Source: Solirubrobacter deserti (GTDB lineage Bacteria; Actinomycetota; Thermoleophilia; Solirubrobacterales; Solirubrobacteraceae). Taken from it: DNA of 64,000 nt. Below are positions 8,691 to 17,318 of this stretch, piece after piece (position 1 is the stretch's first letter; each line of letters starts with the position of its first letter). The stretch lies in contig NZ_QPKJ02000003.1 in assembly GCF_003344625.1 (NCBI RefSeq), positions 186,001-250,000 on the forward strand. Reading direction: 5' to 3'. Below the pieces are notes generated by a model, which worked only from the letters and a program-made list of their open reading frames with translations, made no database searches and was not told where the DNA came from. Both the position numbers and the translations under genes were made by a program.

Positions 8691-9128
8691 CTTGTCCCAG
8701 TCGAAGTCGCGCGGCGGCTTCTGCTCGAACCACAGGCGGTCGTGCTCGGGCGTCTCCTGGAGGAACTCCGGGGTCTCCTCGAGCACGTCGTCCTCGCCCT
8801 GTGCGCCGGCCGGGCGTGACTGCAGCGCCTCGTCGGCCGGGACCTCGTCGCGCTCGTCGGCGAGCCACGGGTCCTCTTCCTGGCCGATCTCCGACTCGTT
8901 GAGCGAGACCGCCGCGGGCGGCTCCTCGTTCATCGGCGGCTGCGGCTCCTCGGCGGCGGCCACAGGCTCCTGCGCCGGCTCAGCCTCCTGCTCCGGCTTC
9001 TGGGCGAACTCGTTGCGCATGCCGGGCCCCAGCGCCTCGCGCTCCTGGCGTGCGAGGTCCTCCGGATCTGCTCCGTGCTTGCGCTTGAGCTCGAGATGCT
9101 CGCGGATGGCGTCGTCGAGAAGTCCCAT
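8688..9128 (-). CDS. Acidic hypothetical protein
   Basis: A 146-residue very acidic soluble protein. The N-terminus MGLLDDAIREHLELKRKHG is a predicted helix found at the start of many short actinobacterial hypothetical proteins. The middle is a Glu/Pro/Ala-rich, probably disordered stretch, and the C-terminus has EHDRLWFEQKPPRDFDWDK. Its stop lies inside the downstream hairpin. Function unknown. Confidence 0.75.
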   Translation of the reverse strand: MGLLDDAIREHLELKRKHGADPEDLARQEREALGPGMRNEFAQKPEQEAEPAQEPVAAAEEPQPPMNEEPPAAVSLNESEIGQEEDPWLADERDEVPADEALQSRPAGAQGEDDVLEETPEFLQETPEHDRLWFEQKPPRDFDWDK

Positions 9129-9150
9129 AAGGCGCCGCTCCCTTCACAGC

Positions 9151-11040
9151 CTACTCGGCCTTGACCGTCCGATTCTTACCCGAGCGCTTCGCCCGGTAAA
9201 GCGCGGCGTCCGCCGCGGCCACCAGGCCTTCCTTGTCGGATTGTGGCGAGGACGCCAGCGAGGCCGCGCCGAAGGACGCGGTCACCTTCAGGACACCGTC
9301 GCCGTCCAGCAGCGGCAGCTCGAGGTCCTCGATGCGCTTGCGCACGCGCTCCGCGAAGTTGAACGCGCCGTCCAGGTCGGTCTGCGGCAACGCGACCGCC
9401 ATCTCCTCGCCGCCGTAGCGCGCGGGCTCGTCGATCTCACGCGCGGACTGGCGCAGCACCCGCGCCACCGCACGCAGGACCTCGTCGCCCTGCATGTGCC
9501 CGTAGGTGTCGTTGACGCGCTTGAAGTTGTCGATGTCGAGCATGATGAGCCCCATCTCGGCGTCGTAGCGGCGGGCGCGCTCGACCTCGGCGTCCATGAC
9601 CTCCTGGAAGCGCCGGTGGTTGAACAGCCCCGTGAGCTCGTCCGTGACCGCCTGGCGCTGCACGGTTTCGTGCAGGTCGACGTTCTCGACCGACACCGCC
9701 GCCTGGCTCGTGAGGTAGGAGAACAGGTCGCGCTCCTGCGGGCTGAACGCGCGATCGCCGCGGGCGACGGAGACGATGGCCAGGACGCGGTCGCCGCCTT
9801 CGGTCGCGCTCAAAGGCGCCGCGAGGGCGGACGAGCCACCGACGCTGATCTCCGCCGCCTGGCCCGCGTCCATCACCGCCGCCTCGGCGGCGTGCAACAC
9901 CCGGTGGAAGCTGCTCGGGTCGCCCGTGTGCGCGACCTCCTCCATCGGCGCGTCGGCGCGTCGGCGCATCGTGGCGCGCCCGCAGTCGCCGCCGACGCCG
10001 TCCACCGCCGTCTGCACGACGATCTCCAGCACGCCGACGCGATCCAGGCCGCGCGCGAACGACTCGCCGACGCGGCGGATCGCGTCCTGTAGGCGGCCGC
10101 GCTCCCGCTGCAGCTCCTCCAGCCGGCGCTCGAGCTGGACGGCCATCCGGTTGAACTCGTCGCCGAGCGCGGCGAACTCGTCGTTGCCCTCGGTCGGCAC
10201 CTGGACGCTGAAATCACCGCGACCGATCCGCTGCGCGCCCGACAGCAGCCGCTGGACGTGCTCGGACAGCGTCCGGCTCACGATCAGGAAGAAGATCAGC
10301 GCGAGCGCGAGGAACAGGACGGTCAACCCGATCACGAGGAAGACGGCGACGCGCTCCGGCGGCGGCAGCTCGGCCAGCAGGCGCACCGTGACCCGGGAGC
10401 CGTCCGGCTCGTCGGCGTTGAAGGAGGTGGTGCGGTAGTCCTCGCCGGCGATCTCGATCGTCTCGCCGCGGCGAAGGTCCGGCAGCTGCTCGGTCGCCGA
10501 CCGTGGCAGCGTCGTCGCGGCCTGCTCGCCGTCGCGCTCGACGACGGCCTCCATCTCGAGCAGCCCGGCGATCTCGTTGGCGTACTCGCCCGCCTCCGTG
10601 GTGGAGACCGTGATCTCCCCCACCTGCCGGTCCTGGTCGTCGACGAGCTGCGCCGACGACGCGGCGATCGCCGTCGCGTCGCCGATCTCGATCGGCCGCC
10701 CGAGAGCGTTCGCCGTGAGCCGGATGTACCGGATACCGCCGTCGCGGGCGAGTTGTTGCAGGCGGCTGCGAACCGCGAGCGGCTCGTCGTCGGCGATGCT
10801 CGAGGCGAGCCGCGTGTCTTCGGTGATCGGCTGGATGGCCGCCATCGACTCCTGGCGGTGCTGCGCGTACAGGTTCTCCGCGGTCTTCTGCGCCTGCTCG
10901 AGGCTCGAGTCCAGCCGCCGGTTGTCGGTCGCGCCGAGGATCTGGAACAGCACGAAGCCGACCGCGAGGATCGGCACGATCACGATGACGGCGAAGAACA
11001 GCCGCAAGCGGCCGCGGAAGGAGGGCTGGAGGAGTGGCAT
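9151..11040 (-). CDS. Membrane diguanylate cyclase (HAMP-GAF-GGDEF)
   Basis: A 629-residue sensor that should make c-di-GMP at the membrane. After a short N-terminal tail come a membrane helix (LRLFFAVIVIVPILAVGFVLF), an extracytoplasmic sensing region, a second membrane helix (VAVFLVIGLTVLFLALALIFFL), a HAMP-like segment (LLSGAQRIGRGDFSVQVP), a coiled coil, a GAF-like domain and a GGDEF domain. The active loop reads RYGGEEM, with Met where Phe is usual. REID, five residues upstream, matches the RxxD product-inhibition site. Open frame extends to 11109, but that part has rare ATA/AGA codons and covers the promoter of the divergent tRNA, so I start at the ATG at 11040. A PilZ receptor lies at 59166-59786 in the flagellar cluster. 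Confidence 0.88.
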   Translation of the reverse strand: MPLLQPSFRGRLRLFFAVIVIVPILAVGFVLFQILGATDNRRLDSSLEQAQKTAENLYAQHRQESMAAIQPITEDTRLASSIADDEPLAVRSRLQQLARDGGIRYIRLTANALGRPIEIGDATAIAASSAQLVDDQDRQVGEITVSTTEAGEYANEIAGLLEMEAVVERDGEQAATTLPRSATEQLPDLRRGETIEIAGEDYRTTSFNADEPDGSRVTVRLLAELPPPERVAVFLVIGLTVLFLALALIFFLIVSRTLSEHVQRLLSGAQRIGRGDFSVQVPTEGNDEFAALGDEFNRMAVQLERRLEELQRERGRLQDAIRRVGESFARGLDRVGVLEIVVQTAVDGVGGDCGRATMRRRADAPMEEVAHTGDPSSFHRVLHAAEAAVMDAGQAAEISVGGSSALAAPLSATEGGDRVLAIVSVARGDRAFSPQERDLFSYLTSQAAVSVENVDLHETVQRQAVTDELTGLFNHRRFQEVMDAEVERARRYDAEMGLIMLDIDNFKRVNDTYGHMQGDEVLRAVARVLRQSAREIDEPARYGGEEMAVALPQTDLDGAFNFAERVRKRIEDLELPLLDGDGVLKVTASFGAASLASSPQSDKEGLVAAADAALYRAKRSGKNRTVKAE

Positions 11041-11079
11041 GTCGATCGCGAACCGCTCCCGCAATCTATCCAGGGCGGC

Positions 11080-11085
11080 TATAAT
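11080..11085 (+). promoter_or_regulatory. -10 box for tRNA-Ala(CGC)
   Basis: Perfect TATAAT lies 41 bases upstream of the tRNA. No convincing -35 box is visible at the expected distance. It falls between the tRNA and the divergent cyclase gene. Confidence 0.5.
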
Positions 11086-11125
11086 CGGCATTGAACGGCG
11101 GGACCCCAAGTCCTTCCGCGCATAT

Positions 11126-11198
<73 letters not shown>

Positions 11199-11200
11199 TC

Positions 11201-11230
11201 AGCCCGTCTCAGGCAATGCCGAGGCGGGCT
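11201..11230 (+). terminator. Terminator of tRNA-Ala(CGC)
   Basis: Imperfect inverted repeat with outer arms AGCCCG/CGGGCT and inner arms CTC/GAG and GGC/GCC, followed by TTTCGT, three bases after the tRNA 3' end. Confidence 0.7.
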
Positions 11231-11282
11231 TTCGTACGTCTGGGGCGCTTTCGGTCCTGAGGCGGACGTATGCTGCCGCTCC

Positions 11283-11822
11283 ATGCTCGGCGACGTGATC
11301 AAGCGGCGCTGTGAGGAGTTGAACCTCACCCAGACCGAGCTCGCGGACCGCGTCGGCGTCCACGTGCGGCAGATCCGCCGCTACGAGCGCGGCGAGCAGC
11401 AGCCCGTGCTGGGGGTGGCGGCGAAGCTCGCCGCGACCCTCGGGATCAGCCTGGACGAGCTGGCCGAGCTCGACGGCGGGCCGCTCGACGGCGAGTGGTG
11501 GAGCGCGCGGCGGGTGCGGATCGACGGGCGCGAGCTGATCGCGACCACGCCGGTCACGCTCCGGCGCCGCGGCGACGTGATCACGGTCGAAGGGCGCGGC
11601 CTGCGCGGCGAGCTGCGCGTGTGGGAGGCCGAGCGCGTGCTCACCGGCTGGTACGGCGGCGCGGGAGCGCCCGGGACGATGTTCTTCGCGCTGCGCGGCG
11701 AGGCCGTGGCGGAGGGGCGGTGGGTCGCGCGGACGGCCGACGGGACGGTCGTGAGCGGGTCCGCCGTGCTGGCCCGGACCCGTGAGGACGCGACGCAGGT
11801 CATCGCCGCGCTGACCGGCTGA
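11283..11822 (+). CDS. XRE-family transcriptional regulator
   Basis: A 179-residue protein. Residues 1-65 form a Cro/C1-type helix-turn-helix (VIKRRCEELNLTQTELADRV followed by RQIRRYERGEQQP and AAKLAATLGISLDEL). The remaining about 110 residues form an all-beta domain (GEWWSARRVRIDGRELIATT, GTMFFALRGEAVAEGRWVART) of unknown role, possibly ligand sensing. It stands alone between a tRNA and the exported-protein pair, so its targets cannot be inferred from context. Confidence 0.85.
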   Translation: MLGDVIKRRCEELNLTQTELADRVGVHVRQIRRYERGEQQPVLGVAAKLAATLGISLDELAELDGGPLDGEWWSARRVRIDGRELIATTPVTLRRRGDVITVEGRGLRGELRVWEAERVLTGWYGGAGAPGTMFFALRGEAVAEGRWVARTADGTVVSGSAVLARTREDATQVIAALTG

Positions 11823-11910
11823 TTCAACAATCGCCGCAATTTGCCGACGAAAGTGACGAACTATCACTCGACTCGGCCGGAAGACACGGCCAGGAAAGGA
11901 CCGAAGCGCC

Positions 11911-12549
11911 GTGTCTGGGCTCTTCTCCAATCTCAATATCAGCCGCAAAGCGGCCACGTGGCTCGCCTTCGGCGCCACCGGCGTCGCGACGGGCGCCGTG
12001 TGGGCGTCCGGCTTCGCCTCGATCTCACCCACCAGCAACGCGGCGGCCGAGTCGCCTGCCATGGCCAAGACCGCGCCGGGCAACTCGACGTCCGCGCTGA
12101 ACGGCAAGGCTGCCCCCGTCGACGCCCTCGTGTTCGACTGGGACGGCCGCTGGGGCAAGGTGACGACCCCGAAGGTCATGTTCAAGGTCGACCTCACGGG
12201 CCCGGAGTACGCCGGCACCAAGGAGTACAACGTCGCCGTCCTGCTGTCCAAGACGTCCGTGCTGACGGGTTGGGCGACGCTGCAGCTCGAGTTCGAGCGC
12301 GTGCAGGAGGCCGCCAGCGGCACCTGCGACGCGGCCGACTTCGACGGCGCGACGAACACGCGCGTGCTCAACGTGGACGACCAGGACGCCGCCGTGTACT
12401 GGAACAACCTCCCCGGGAACGCGGTGCACTGCATCGGCGTCGACACGAGCACCGGCGACGACCACACCGGCACGTTCCTGCGCTCCGCGCAGGACTCCGA
12501 GCCGACCGGCCACCCGCTGTTCATCGCGACCGTGGACCGCGCGGCCTAA
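11911..12549 (+). CDS. Exported TasA-like/SipW-substrate protein
   Basis: A 212-residue protein starting at a GTG preceded by AGGAAAGGA. The N-terminus ISRKAATWLAFGATGVATGAVWASGF is a hydrophobic signal segment, followed by a mature domain with WDGRWGKVTTPKVMFKVDL and NVAVLLSKTSVLTGWATLQLEF. Its gene is followed 15 bases later by a SipW/ER-type signal peptidase, the arrangement seen for TasA/CalY-type fibre or matrix proteins. Assignment as a TasA-like substrate rests on that pairing and on overall shape; no diagnostic motif is visible. Two Cys residues in the mature part may form a disulfide. Confidence 0.6.
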   Translation: MSGLFSNLNISRKAATWLAFGATGVATGAVWASGFASISPTSNAAAESPAMAKTAPGNSTSALNGKAAPVDALVFDWDGRWGKVTTPKVMFKVDLTGPEYAGTKEYNVAVLLSKTSVLTGWATLQLEFERVQEAASGTCDAADFDGATNTRVLNVDDQDAAVYWNNLPGNAVHCIGVDTSTGDDHTGTFLRSAQDSEPTGHPLFIATVDRAA

Positions 12550-12564
12550 CCGCCGCAGGCAGCC

Positions 12565-13932
12565 GTGCCGCCGACGACGCTCCTTGCCGACCCGGGTCTC
12601 CGGGTCCTCGGACAGCGCGCTCGCACGCATCGCGTCGAGCGCGCCGTCGTCGGCGACCGCCGAGCCGGCGGCACGCGCTGGCTCGGGTTCGTCCTGGTCC
12701 TGCTGGTCGTCGCCGGCGGGTTCGGGTTTCTGCGCACCTGGCCGCCGATCGCGACCGTGATGTCGGCCAGCATGGCGCCGACGATCGACACGGGCGACAT
12801 CGTCGTGCTCAAGCGCCTCGACGGCGCCCCGCGCGTCGGCGAGATCGTGCTGATCCAGGTCCCCGACGATGCGCGCTCGCGCTACGGCTACCCGCCGGTG
12901 GTCATCCACCGCGTGGTCAAGATCACGGCCGACGGCGAAGTGACCACCAAGGGCGACGCCAAGCCCGACGCGGACCCGTTCACGGTGCCGCAGACGGCGA
13001 TCACGACCCGCGTCCTGACGAGCATTCCGGCCGCCGGACAGGCGTTCAGCTTCCTCGGCAGCACGCTCGGGCTGCTCTGGATCGCCGGCGGCGTGCTCAT
13101 GTTCTTCGTGCTGCCCGCGCTGGAGCGCCACCGCGAGACGCAGCGCCGCGCCGAGCAGGAGCGCGAGACCCGCGAGCACGTGCTCGACGTGCTCCGCGAG
13201 CAGGTCGAGTCGCTCCCGGCGCAGATCGAGCAGGCCGTGGCCGCCGCCGTCGCGCAGGTGACGCCGGAGACGGCCGAGGCGCGCATCGCGGCCGCAGCCG
13301 AGCGCGCCGCCGTCGCGGCTGCGCCGCTGATCGCCGGCCCGGCGCCGCTGCGGCTGGTGTCCACGGCGCAGTTCGAGGCGCTCGGCGCCCTGCGCGTGGC
13401 CCCGCGCCCGGCGCCCGCGACCCCGTTCGTGCCGCCGCGACGGACCCCCGTGCCGGTGCTGGCGAGCGCGGTCGCGCCGTTCGCGTGGACGCGCGCCGCG
13501 GCCCCCGCGACACCGCCGGCAGCGCCGGCTTCGCCGACCTTCGGCCCACGCCTCACGCTTCCGACGCCGGTCTTCGGGCCGCCGCGCCCCGCCCCCGCGG
13601 CGCCTGCATCGACCTCCGGCCTGCGCGTCTCTCTGCCCACCCCCACTTTCGGGCCCGCGCGGCCCGCCCCCGAGGCGCCCGCGCCGACCTCCGGCCGGCG
13701 CGTCTCGCTGCCCACCCCCACCTTCGCGCCCTCGCGGCCCGCCCCCGCGGCACCGACTGCAGGTGCGCCGGCGGTGCGCTGGCGTGCCCTTCCCGCGGCG
13801 TTCGTCGCTCAGCCGGCGCCTCCCGCGCCGGCGGTCGCTCCGCGACGGCTCGCGGCTGCCTCCCGGTTGGTCGCCGCCTCGCAGGCCGGGACGACCCGGT
13901 TCGTCGCGGCGAGCGAGCTCAGCGTCGCTTGA
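12565..13932 (+). CDS. SipW-type signal peptidase I with Pro/Ala-rich repeat tail
   Basis: A 455-residue membrane protease. A membrane helix (WLGFVLVLLVVAGGFGFL) is followed by ATVMSASMAPTIDTGDIVVL, the box with the catalytic Ser, and by PPVVIHRVVKI, where His replaces the Lys of ordinary bacterial signal peptidases, as in SipW/ER-type enzymes. TKGDAKPDADPF is also characteristic. A second membrane helix (LGLLWIAGGVLMFFVL) follows near residue 180. The C-terminal 270 residues are unusual: a charged coiled-coil, an Ala-rich stretch and a Pro/Ala region with 25-residue repeats. Typical SipW-type enzymes are about 180-220 residues. It is paired with the exported protein just upstream. Confidence 0.85.
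   Translation: MPPTTLLADPGLRVLGQRARTHRVERAVVGDRRAGGTRWLGFVLVLLVVAGGFGFLRTWPPIATVMSASMAPTIDTGDIVVLKRLDGAPRVGEIVLIQVPDDARSRYGYPPVVIHRVVKITADGEVTTKGDAKPDADPFTVPQTAITTRVLTSIPAAGQAFSFLGSTLGLLWIAGGVLMFFVLPALERHRETQRRAEQERETREHVLDVLREQVESLPAQIEQAVAAAVAQVTPETAEARIAAAAERAAVAAAPLIAGPAPLRLVSTAQFEALGALRVAPRPAPATPFVPPRRTPVPVLASAVAPFAWTRAAAPATPPAAPASPTFGPRLTLPTPVFGPPRPAPAAPASTSGLRVSLPTPTFGPARPAPEAPAPTSGRRVSLPTPTFAPSRPAPAAPTAGAPAVRWRALPAAFVAQPAPPAPAVAPRRLAAASRLVAASQAGTTRFVAASELSVA
13561..13755 (+). repeat. 75-base tandem repeat in the signal peptidase tail
   Basis: Two full 25-codon units (13561-13635 and 13636-13710) and a partial third (13711-13755). Each begins PTPxFxPxRPAPxAP, and the full units end TSGxRVSL. 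Units differ by a few substitutions and are in frame, so copy number could vary between strains without breaking the gene. Confidence 0.8.
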
Positions 13933-13966
13933 CCCGCGTGCCCGCGCTTGCGAACGTGCGGGCGGG

Positions 13967-14410
13967 ATGCATCACACGCTGATCGTTGCCAACCGGACCG
14001 CGGCGACGCCGGTGCTGCTGCAGGAGATCGACCGCCGGGCGGAGTTCCGGCGCACCGCGTTCACGCTGCTGGTGCCGGACGCGACGCCGAGCAACTGGCG
14101 CCTCGAGGACGCCGTGAACACGCTGCGCGACGCGGCGGCGGGGATCAACGGGACGCGGCCGACGTGGGTGGACGGGATCGCGAACGCGAGCGAGGACCCG
14201 TTCGAGGCGGTCAAGTCCGCGGTGGAGACCGGCGAGTACGACGACATCGTCGTGTCCACGCTGCCGTCGCGCACGTCGGTGTGGCTCAAGCGGGACCTGC
14301 CGCGGCGGGTGGAGGCGCTCGGCCTGCCCGTGGCCGTGATCACGCCGGCGACCAGCCACGGCTTCTCGCTGTTCGCGAAGGGTCCCGGCTCCTATGAGAG
14401 CGGGCGCTGA
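13967..14410 (+). CDS. Universal-stress-like alpha/beta protein
   Basis: A 147-residue soluble protein starting HHTLIVANRTAATPVLLQEI. It has the alternating strand-helix pattern of a universal stress protein-like Rossmann fold, with FTLLVPDATPSNW and YDDIVVSTLPSRTSVWLKRD, then LPVAVITP near the end. This is a frequent actinobacterial family with no assigned function. I start at the ATG at 13967; an upstream open frame continues into the preceding gene and is not supported. The 3' end overlaps the convergent serine hydrolase gene by 19 bases. Confidence 0.75.
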   Translation: MHHTLIVANRTAATPVLLQEIDRRAEFRRTAFTLLVPDATPSNWRLEDAVNTLRDAAAGINGTRPTWVDGIANASEDPFEAVKSAVETGEYDDIVVSTLPSRTSVWLKRDLPRRVEALGLPVAVITPATSHGFSLFAKGPGSYESGR

Positions 14411-15516
14411 GCGGCGGCTTCGACCGCCCCGTAGAAGTCCTCGGGGCTGTCGTCCGGACCGGCCATCGCTCGCTGGGTGAGCAGAACCGCGACGGTGTCG
14501 TGGCTCGGGTCCACGCTCGCGGTCGTGCCCGTGCCGCCCGTCCAGCCCCAGGCGCCGGTCTCCGTGATCACGCCGGTGCCGAGCCCCCAGCTGGCTCCCG
14601 GAGGGAGGAACGCGTCCGAGGCCGTGGCGCGCTGCTGGGGGGTGAGCGCGTCGGCGCTGAACGCGGCGCGCGAGGCATCGCTGAGCAACTCGCCGTCCGC
14701 GATCGCGTTGCAGAAGCGCAGGATGTCCCCGGCCGTCGAGACGAGCCCACCGCTGAGCTGCTCGAACCCGGGCGGGCGCGCGAACCTGCCGTCCGGCGGG
14801 TCGGTCAGCTCCAGCGCGCCGTCGTCCCCCGGCCGGTAGGCGGCCGCCATCCGCGCGGGGTCGACGGCGGCGAACGCCGTGTCGGCCAGCCCGAGCGGCC
14901 CGAACACGCGCTCGGCCAGCAGCTCGCTCAGCGTCCGCCCGGTCGCGCGCTCGAGGACGATCCCGAGCAGGTTCATGCTCGTCTCGTAGCGCCAGCCCTC
15001 GCCCGGCTGGAACACCAGCGGCAGCTGCCCCACGCGCGCGATGAACTCGTCAGCACCGATGGTGTGGCCCATCGGGCTCGCGAACACGCCCCGCTCCATC
15101 ATCGCCGTGATCAGCGGCGAGGACTCCAGCCCGACGCCCCAGCCCGAGGTGAGCGTCAGCAGGTGCCGGACCGTGACGGGCCGGACCGCGGGCACCGTGT
15201 CGTCGAGCGGGCCGTCGGCGGCGCGCAGCACGCGCGGCGACGCCAGCTCGGGCGCCCAGCGCGCGACCTCGTCGTCGAGCGCGATCACCCCGTCCTCGAC
15301 CAGGCTCAGCGTGAGCACGCCGCCGATCGGCTTCGTCACCGACGCGATCCGGAACAGCGTGTTCGTCCGCATCGGCGGGCTGCCGGCCTCGATCGCCGTC
15401 CGCCCCGCCGCGTGGATCTCCACGTGCCCGCGCACGCGCACCGCCGCCACGTAGCCCGGGATGCGCCCGGAGGCGACGGCCGCGTCGGGCACGGCCCAGA
15501 TCTCATCGAAGCTCAT
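14392..15516 (-). CDS. Serine hydrolase (class C beta-lactamase/esterase family)
   Basis: A 374-residue protein of the beta-lactamase-related family (PF00144). The nucleophile motif is SVTK (in FRIASVTKPIGGVL), the tyrosine segment is WRYETSMNLLG, and the third motif is GWTGGTGTTASVDP. No signal peptide is visible, which favours a cytoplasmic esterase, amidase or D-aminopeptidase-like role over antibiotic resistance. The Tyr motif is YET rather than the beta-lactamase YxN. Confidence 0.87.
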   Translation of the reverse strand: MSFDEIWAVPDAAVASGRIPGYVAAVRVRGHVEIHAAGRTAIEAGSPPMRTNTLFRIASVTKPIGGVLTLSLVEDGVIALDDEVARWAPELASPRVLRAADGPLDDTVPAVRPVTVRHLLTLTSGWGVGLESSPLITAMMERGVFASPMGHTIGADEFIARVGQLPLVFQPGEGWRYETSMNLLGIVLERATGRTLSELLAERVFGPLGLADTAFAAVDPARMAAAYRPGDDGALELTDPPDGRFARPPGFEQLSGGLVSTAGDILRFCNAIADGELLSDASRAAFSADALTPQQRATASDAFLPPGASWGLGTGVITETGAWGWTGGTGTTASVDPSHDTVAVLLTQRAMAGPDDSPEDFYGAVEAAAQRPLS

Positions 15517-15580
15517 GTACCGGATTGACTGCCCGTACCCGCCCGATTCATCGCTCGTCCGACTTCGCTACGATCCGCAC

Positions 15581-15838
15581 ATGGACCGGTTCGACGACGT
15601 CGACATCCGGATCGTGGATGAGCCCGAGCCCACGCGCGCGCCGCGGCGGCTCGGTCACGCGGCCATCGCCCTGACGGCGGCCGCGGTCCTCACCGGCACG
15701 CTGGCCGCCAGCGCCACGGCGCTGACGGGCACCGCCCAGGCGCCCACCCGCGCCGCCGAGTCGTCCTCGGCGGAGTCGTGGTGGGACGGGAAGTGCCGCA
15801 AGGGCGAGGATCACCGTCGCGCGACGGTGACCTACTAG
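15581..15838 (+). CDS. Small membrane-anchored or secreted protein
   Basis: An 85-residue protein starting MDRFDDVDIRIVDEPEP, then one hydrophobic segment (HAAIALTAAAVLTGTLAASATAL), then a short Ser/Trp/charged tail (ESWWDGKCRKGEDH). It looks like a single-pass protein with a small external tail. No family recognised. Its end overlaps the end of the convergent cyclic-nucleotide-binding gene by four bases. Confidence 0.55.
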   Translation: MDRFDDVDIRIVDEPEPTRAPRRLGHAAIALTAAAVLTGTLAASATALTGTAQAPTRAAESSSAESWWDGKCRKGEDHRRATVTY

Positions 15839-16308
15839 CTCCCCCGCAGATCCGCGATCACAGCACTGGCGAGGCGCAGGCGAAGCGCGAGGATGCGCGC
15901 GAGGTCGCGCAGCATCAGGTTCGCGATGGCCGGCTCGTGCTCGTGCAGGCGGTCGAACGCGGCGAGGTCGATGCGGACGACCTCGACGTCGGTGAGCGCC
16001 TCGAGCGTCGCCGAGCGCGGGTAGCCGTCGAAGAACGCGAGCTCGCCGAGCACGGACGGTGCCTCGATCGCCTTGAACGAGCCCTCGTCGCGCGGCAGGC
16101 GGACGCCCACCGTGCCCTCGGTCAGCAGGTACAGCGCGCGGTCCTCCTCGCCGGCCTGGACGAGCGCGAGGCCTGCGCCGAGGTGCCGCACGTCGGCGTA
16201 CGAGAAGACGGTCGCCCAGTCCGCCGCGGTGGCGTCCGGCATGAACAGCAGGTCGGCGGAGTCTTCGTGGGCTTCCTCCGCGAAGACGGTGAACGGTCCC
16301 TCGTGCAC
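15835..16308 (-). CDS. Cyclic nucleotide-binding domain protein
   Basis: About 157 residues forming one Crp/cNMP-binding beta-barrel: DVRHLGAGLALVQAGEEDRALYLLTEG, then GELAFFDGYPRSATLEALTDVEVVRI as the phosphate-binding cassette (Gly-Glu and Arg-Ser-Ala-Thr), then a C-terminal helix ANLMLRDLARILALRLR. There is no helix-turn-helix, so it is not a Crp transcription factor by itself. Start is uncertain: GTG at 16308, or TTG at 16329 that overlaps the upstream stop (TTGA). It is last in an operon with two winged-helix proteins and a cytidylate-kinase-like gene. Confidence 0.8.
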   Translation of the reverse strand: MHEGPFTVFAEEAHEDSADLLFMPDATAADWATVFSYADVRHLGAGLALVQAGEEDRALYLLTEGTVGVRLPRDEGSFKAIEAPSVLGELAFFDGYPRSATLEALTDVEVVRIDLAAFDRLHEHEPAIANLMLRDLARILALRLRLASAVIADLRGS

Positions 16309-16325
16309 GGCGCAAACGTACAGGG

Positions 16326-17318
16326 TCAAGCGGAGAACTCGGCCAGCGCCCGCGCCTCTTTGTCCACCTGGGCGCGTTGTCGCCGGTTGAGGTCGACGAA
16401 CGGGGTGACCGTGCCGTCCGGTTTCCACGTCCCCGCGACCTGGCCGTCGACCAGGAACGTGCCGATCGACTGCGGCATCTTGGTGTGGAAGATGCGCTCG
16501 CGAAACGCCTCCGGGAGGATCAGCGCGCGCCGGGCGTGGACGAGCAGCGTCGCGTCCCAGGTCGGCAGAAAGCGCACGGGGGCGGGCGTGTCCGGGTCGG
16601 GGAGCGGGAGGTCCGGGAGGTCGTAGAGCGTCGTGCCGTCCTCGGCCTCGTGTGTGTCGAGGCCGTCGAGCGCCGGCTCGATCTCCTTGATGCCCATGCC
16701 CGCCCAGTTCGCGATGTCGCCCTTCGCCGCCGGGCCGAACCCGGTCAGGTAGCGCCTGACCAGGTGGCCGACCGGGTCGTCGACCGGCGGCTGCGGCAGC
16801 CAGTCCTCGGCGAGGCCGAAGTTGTCGGCGCGGCGCTTCTCCCACGTGCCCTGCGGCGGGACGCGGACCATGTCGACCCACGCGCCGACGCCCTGCAGCG
16901 CCTCCTTCCCGATCAGCGCGTCGATCTCCTTACGGCGGAGCGGCCCGTCCTTCAGCGCCGCGCGCAGCGTCGCCGCCGCCTCGTCCAGCGGCCCGTGCTT
17001 GCTCACGCGCGTCCACCAGGCGCGGCGCGAGTCGCGGATCGCGAGCGTCAGCGGCCAGTAGTCGGCCGCCGACACGAGGTGGATCGTGAAGCGCATCAGC
17101 GTCCCCTGGACGATCGAGCGGTCCTCCAGCGCGCGCGTCACCGCGTCGCGCTCGAGGCCGGCCACGCGCGACCACAGCCCGATGTACATCGACGGCGCGT
17201 ACTGCGCCTGCAGGCCGGCCATCGCGTCCAGCGCGGCCGGCAGGTCGAGCTCGCGCCGCTCGAGCAGCCCTTGGCGCGCGAGCACGGCGCGGTTGAGCTG
17301 GCGCTGGGTGAGGATCAC
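16326..17318 (-). CDS. Winged-helix DNA-binding protein (HTH_42/YcaQ-AlkX type)
   Basis: A 330-residue member of the winged-helix DNA-binding domain family (PF06224, YcaQ/AlkX-related). Family-typical segments include LTQRQLNRAVLARQGLL at the start, LDAMAGLQAQYAPSMYIGLWSR, GTLMRFTIHLVSAADYW, and RFLPTWDATLLVHARRALILPE near the C-terminus. Relatives include proteins linked to DNA crosslink repair, but most actinobacterial members are uncharacterised. The GTG start overlaps the upstream cytidylate-kinase-like stop (GTGA). A second member of the same family lies at 17930-18925. Confidence 0.82.
   Translation of the reverse strand: MILTQRQLNRAVLARQGLLERRELDLPAALDAMAGLQAQYAPSMYIGLWSRVAGLERDAVTRALEDRSIVQGTLMRFTIHLVSAADYWPLTLAIRDSRRAWWTRVSKHGPLDEAAATLRAALKDGPLRRKEIDALIGKEALQGVGAWVDMVRVPPQGTWEKRRADNFGLAEDWLPQPPVDDPVGHLVRRYLTGFGPAAKGDIANWAGMGIKEIEPALDGLDTHEAEDGTTLYDLPDLPLPDPDTPAPVRFLPTWDATLLVHARRALILPEAFRERIFHTKMPQSIGTFLVDGQVAGTWKPDGTVTPFVDLNRRQRAQVDKEARALAEFSA

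Noticed and set aside
9151..11109. Upstream start for the diguanylate cyclase at 11109
   Set aside because: The extra part contains rare codons and covers the TATAAT box of the divergent tRNA gene.
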